Part shown: piece after piece, positions 12,801 to 13,393 of the stretch
Numbering within the stretch: position 1 is the stretch's first letter
Layout: each line of letters opens with the position of its first letter
Source of the DNA: Acidimicrobiales bacterium
GTDB lineage: Bacteria > Actinomycetota > Acidimicrobiia > Acidimicrobiales > RAAP-2
DNA: 13,393 bases
Direction: 5' to 3'
NCBI GenBank assembly: GCA_017883125.1
Contig: JADGOD010000060.1
Coordinates: 1 to 13,393 of the forward strand
Notes under the pieces: generated by a model
Databases searched by the model: none
Seen by the model: only the letters and a program-made list of their open reading frames with translations
Told to the model about the DNA's origin: nothing
Translations under genes and position numbers: made by a program

Positions 12801-13393
12801 CGTGGCGGGACGCGAGCGCTCCCGCCACCGTCGGCGCCCATGAGACCACGACCCGTCACATCGGGGCGCTCTACCCGCTGCTCCATGACACCGGACGCAA
12901 CACCCCGGGCGCGATCATCGGGGTCGATCTCCTGGGGGGCCTGTTCGCGTACGACCCCTTCGAGCTCTATGCGGCCGGCCACCTCACGAACCCCAACGCC
13001 GTGGTGTTCGGCCAGATCGGCCGGGGCAAGAGCGCGTTGGTCAAGACATATGTGCTCCGCCAGCTGGCATTCGGCCGATCGGCGTTCATCGTCGACCCCA
13101 AGGGCGAGTACGGGGAGCTGGCTCGTGCGGTGGGGTGCACGACGCTCGGCTTGCGTCCTGGTGGGCCGCTGCGCCTCAACCCGCTCGATCTCGTGTCCGG
13201 CGACAGGGCGTCGACCGCGTCCGAGCGGCTGCAGCTGCTCGAGTCGCTCGCCTCCTCGAGCATGGGACGCGACCTCGGCCCGAGGGAGCGAGCAGCCCTC
13301 GACGTCGGTCTCGATGCTGCGGTGCGACACCGGGCGATCCCCACCCTGGTCGATGTCGTCGAGGCGCTTCTCGAGCCTGACCCGGACGGCGCC
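12797..13393 (+). CDS. VirB4/TraC-like secretion ATPase (partial, C-terminus outside window)
   Basis: The first 199 codons of an ATPase. GTG 12797 overlaps the upstream TGA by 4 nt (GTGA). Walker A is GQIGRGKS at 72-79, followed by FIVDPKGEYGELA (98-110) and LRLNPLDL (125-132). This trio is characteristic of VirB4/TraC/HerA-type ATPases that energise type IV secretion or conjugation (DPKGEY and LNPL in particular). Residues 1-70 are a short N-terminal segment; HIGALYPLL and LGGLFAYDPFELY precede the P-loop. Walker B and the arginine finger lie past the window edge, so activity cannot be judged. A TraD/VirD4-type coupling ATPase is the main alternative; position right after the SCO6880-like gene favours VirB4. 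Confidence 0.87.
   Translation, partial: MTWRDASAPATVGAHETTTRHIGALYPLLHDTGRNTPGAIIGVDLLGGLFAYDPFELYAAGHLTNPNAVVFGQIGRGKSALVKTYVLRQLAFGRSAFIVDPKGEYGELARAVGCTTLGLRPGGPLRLNPLDLVSGDRASTASERLQLLESLASSSMGRDLGPRERAALDVGLDAAVRHRAIPTLVDVVEALLEPDPDGA

Noticed and set aside
1..13393. CRISPR array, rRNA or insertion sequence
   Set aside because: No regularly spaced repeats, rRNA-like sequence or transposase motifs were seen on either strand.

Overview
This is a high-GC chromosomal segment from an actinobacterium. The gene content (haem A synthesis, a SenX3/RegX3-like two-component pair, a streptomycete-type SCO6880-like type IV secretion cluster) and apparently leaderless promoters of the form TANNNT, 6-7 nt, start codon point to the phylum. 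A deep lineage such as Acidimicrobiia is my best guess, but that is inference. Haem A synthesis implies an aerobic organism with an aa3-type cytochrome oxidase.

Layout. Positions 1-1291 (minus) hold a family-4-like glycosyltransferase with an extra N-terminal beta-type module; its C-terminus lies outside the window. Behind it are a perfect 13-bp inverted repeat (1340-1377) and a tRNA-Glu(UUC) gene (1451-1523, minus). Next comes the haem A locus: ctaA/COX15 (minus) and ctaB (plus) diverge from an 83-bp gap that appears to carry two back-to-back leaderless promoters. A membrane-anchored TlpA-like thioredoxin overlaps the end of ctaB. A convergent hairpin separates this from a minus-strand ABC-2 exporter (ATPase then permease, coupled by a 4-nt overlap). 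serS diverges from the exporter. After serS lie about 130 bp without a gene and a decayed amidohydrolase C-terminus.

The right third has two divergent units about 70 bp apart. On the minus strand a SenX3-like histidine kinase and an OmpR-family response regulator are coupled through a TGATG overlap. On the plus strand there are four overlapping genes: a small two-helix membrane protein (DUF6112-like), a TrbL/VirB6-like polytopic protein, an SCO6880/PrgI-like membrane-anchored protein and the start of a VirB4/TraC-like ATPase. This looks like the core of an actinobacterial type IV secretion-like machine. No relaxase, coupling protein or integrase is visible in the window, so whether it is conjugative (an integrated element) or a resident secretion system cannot be decided here. 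It is the part of the window most likely to be biologically new, because such clusters are poorly characterised and this one sits directly against a two-component system.
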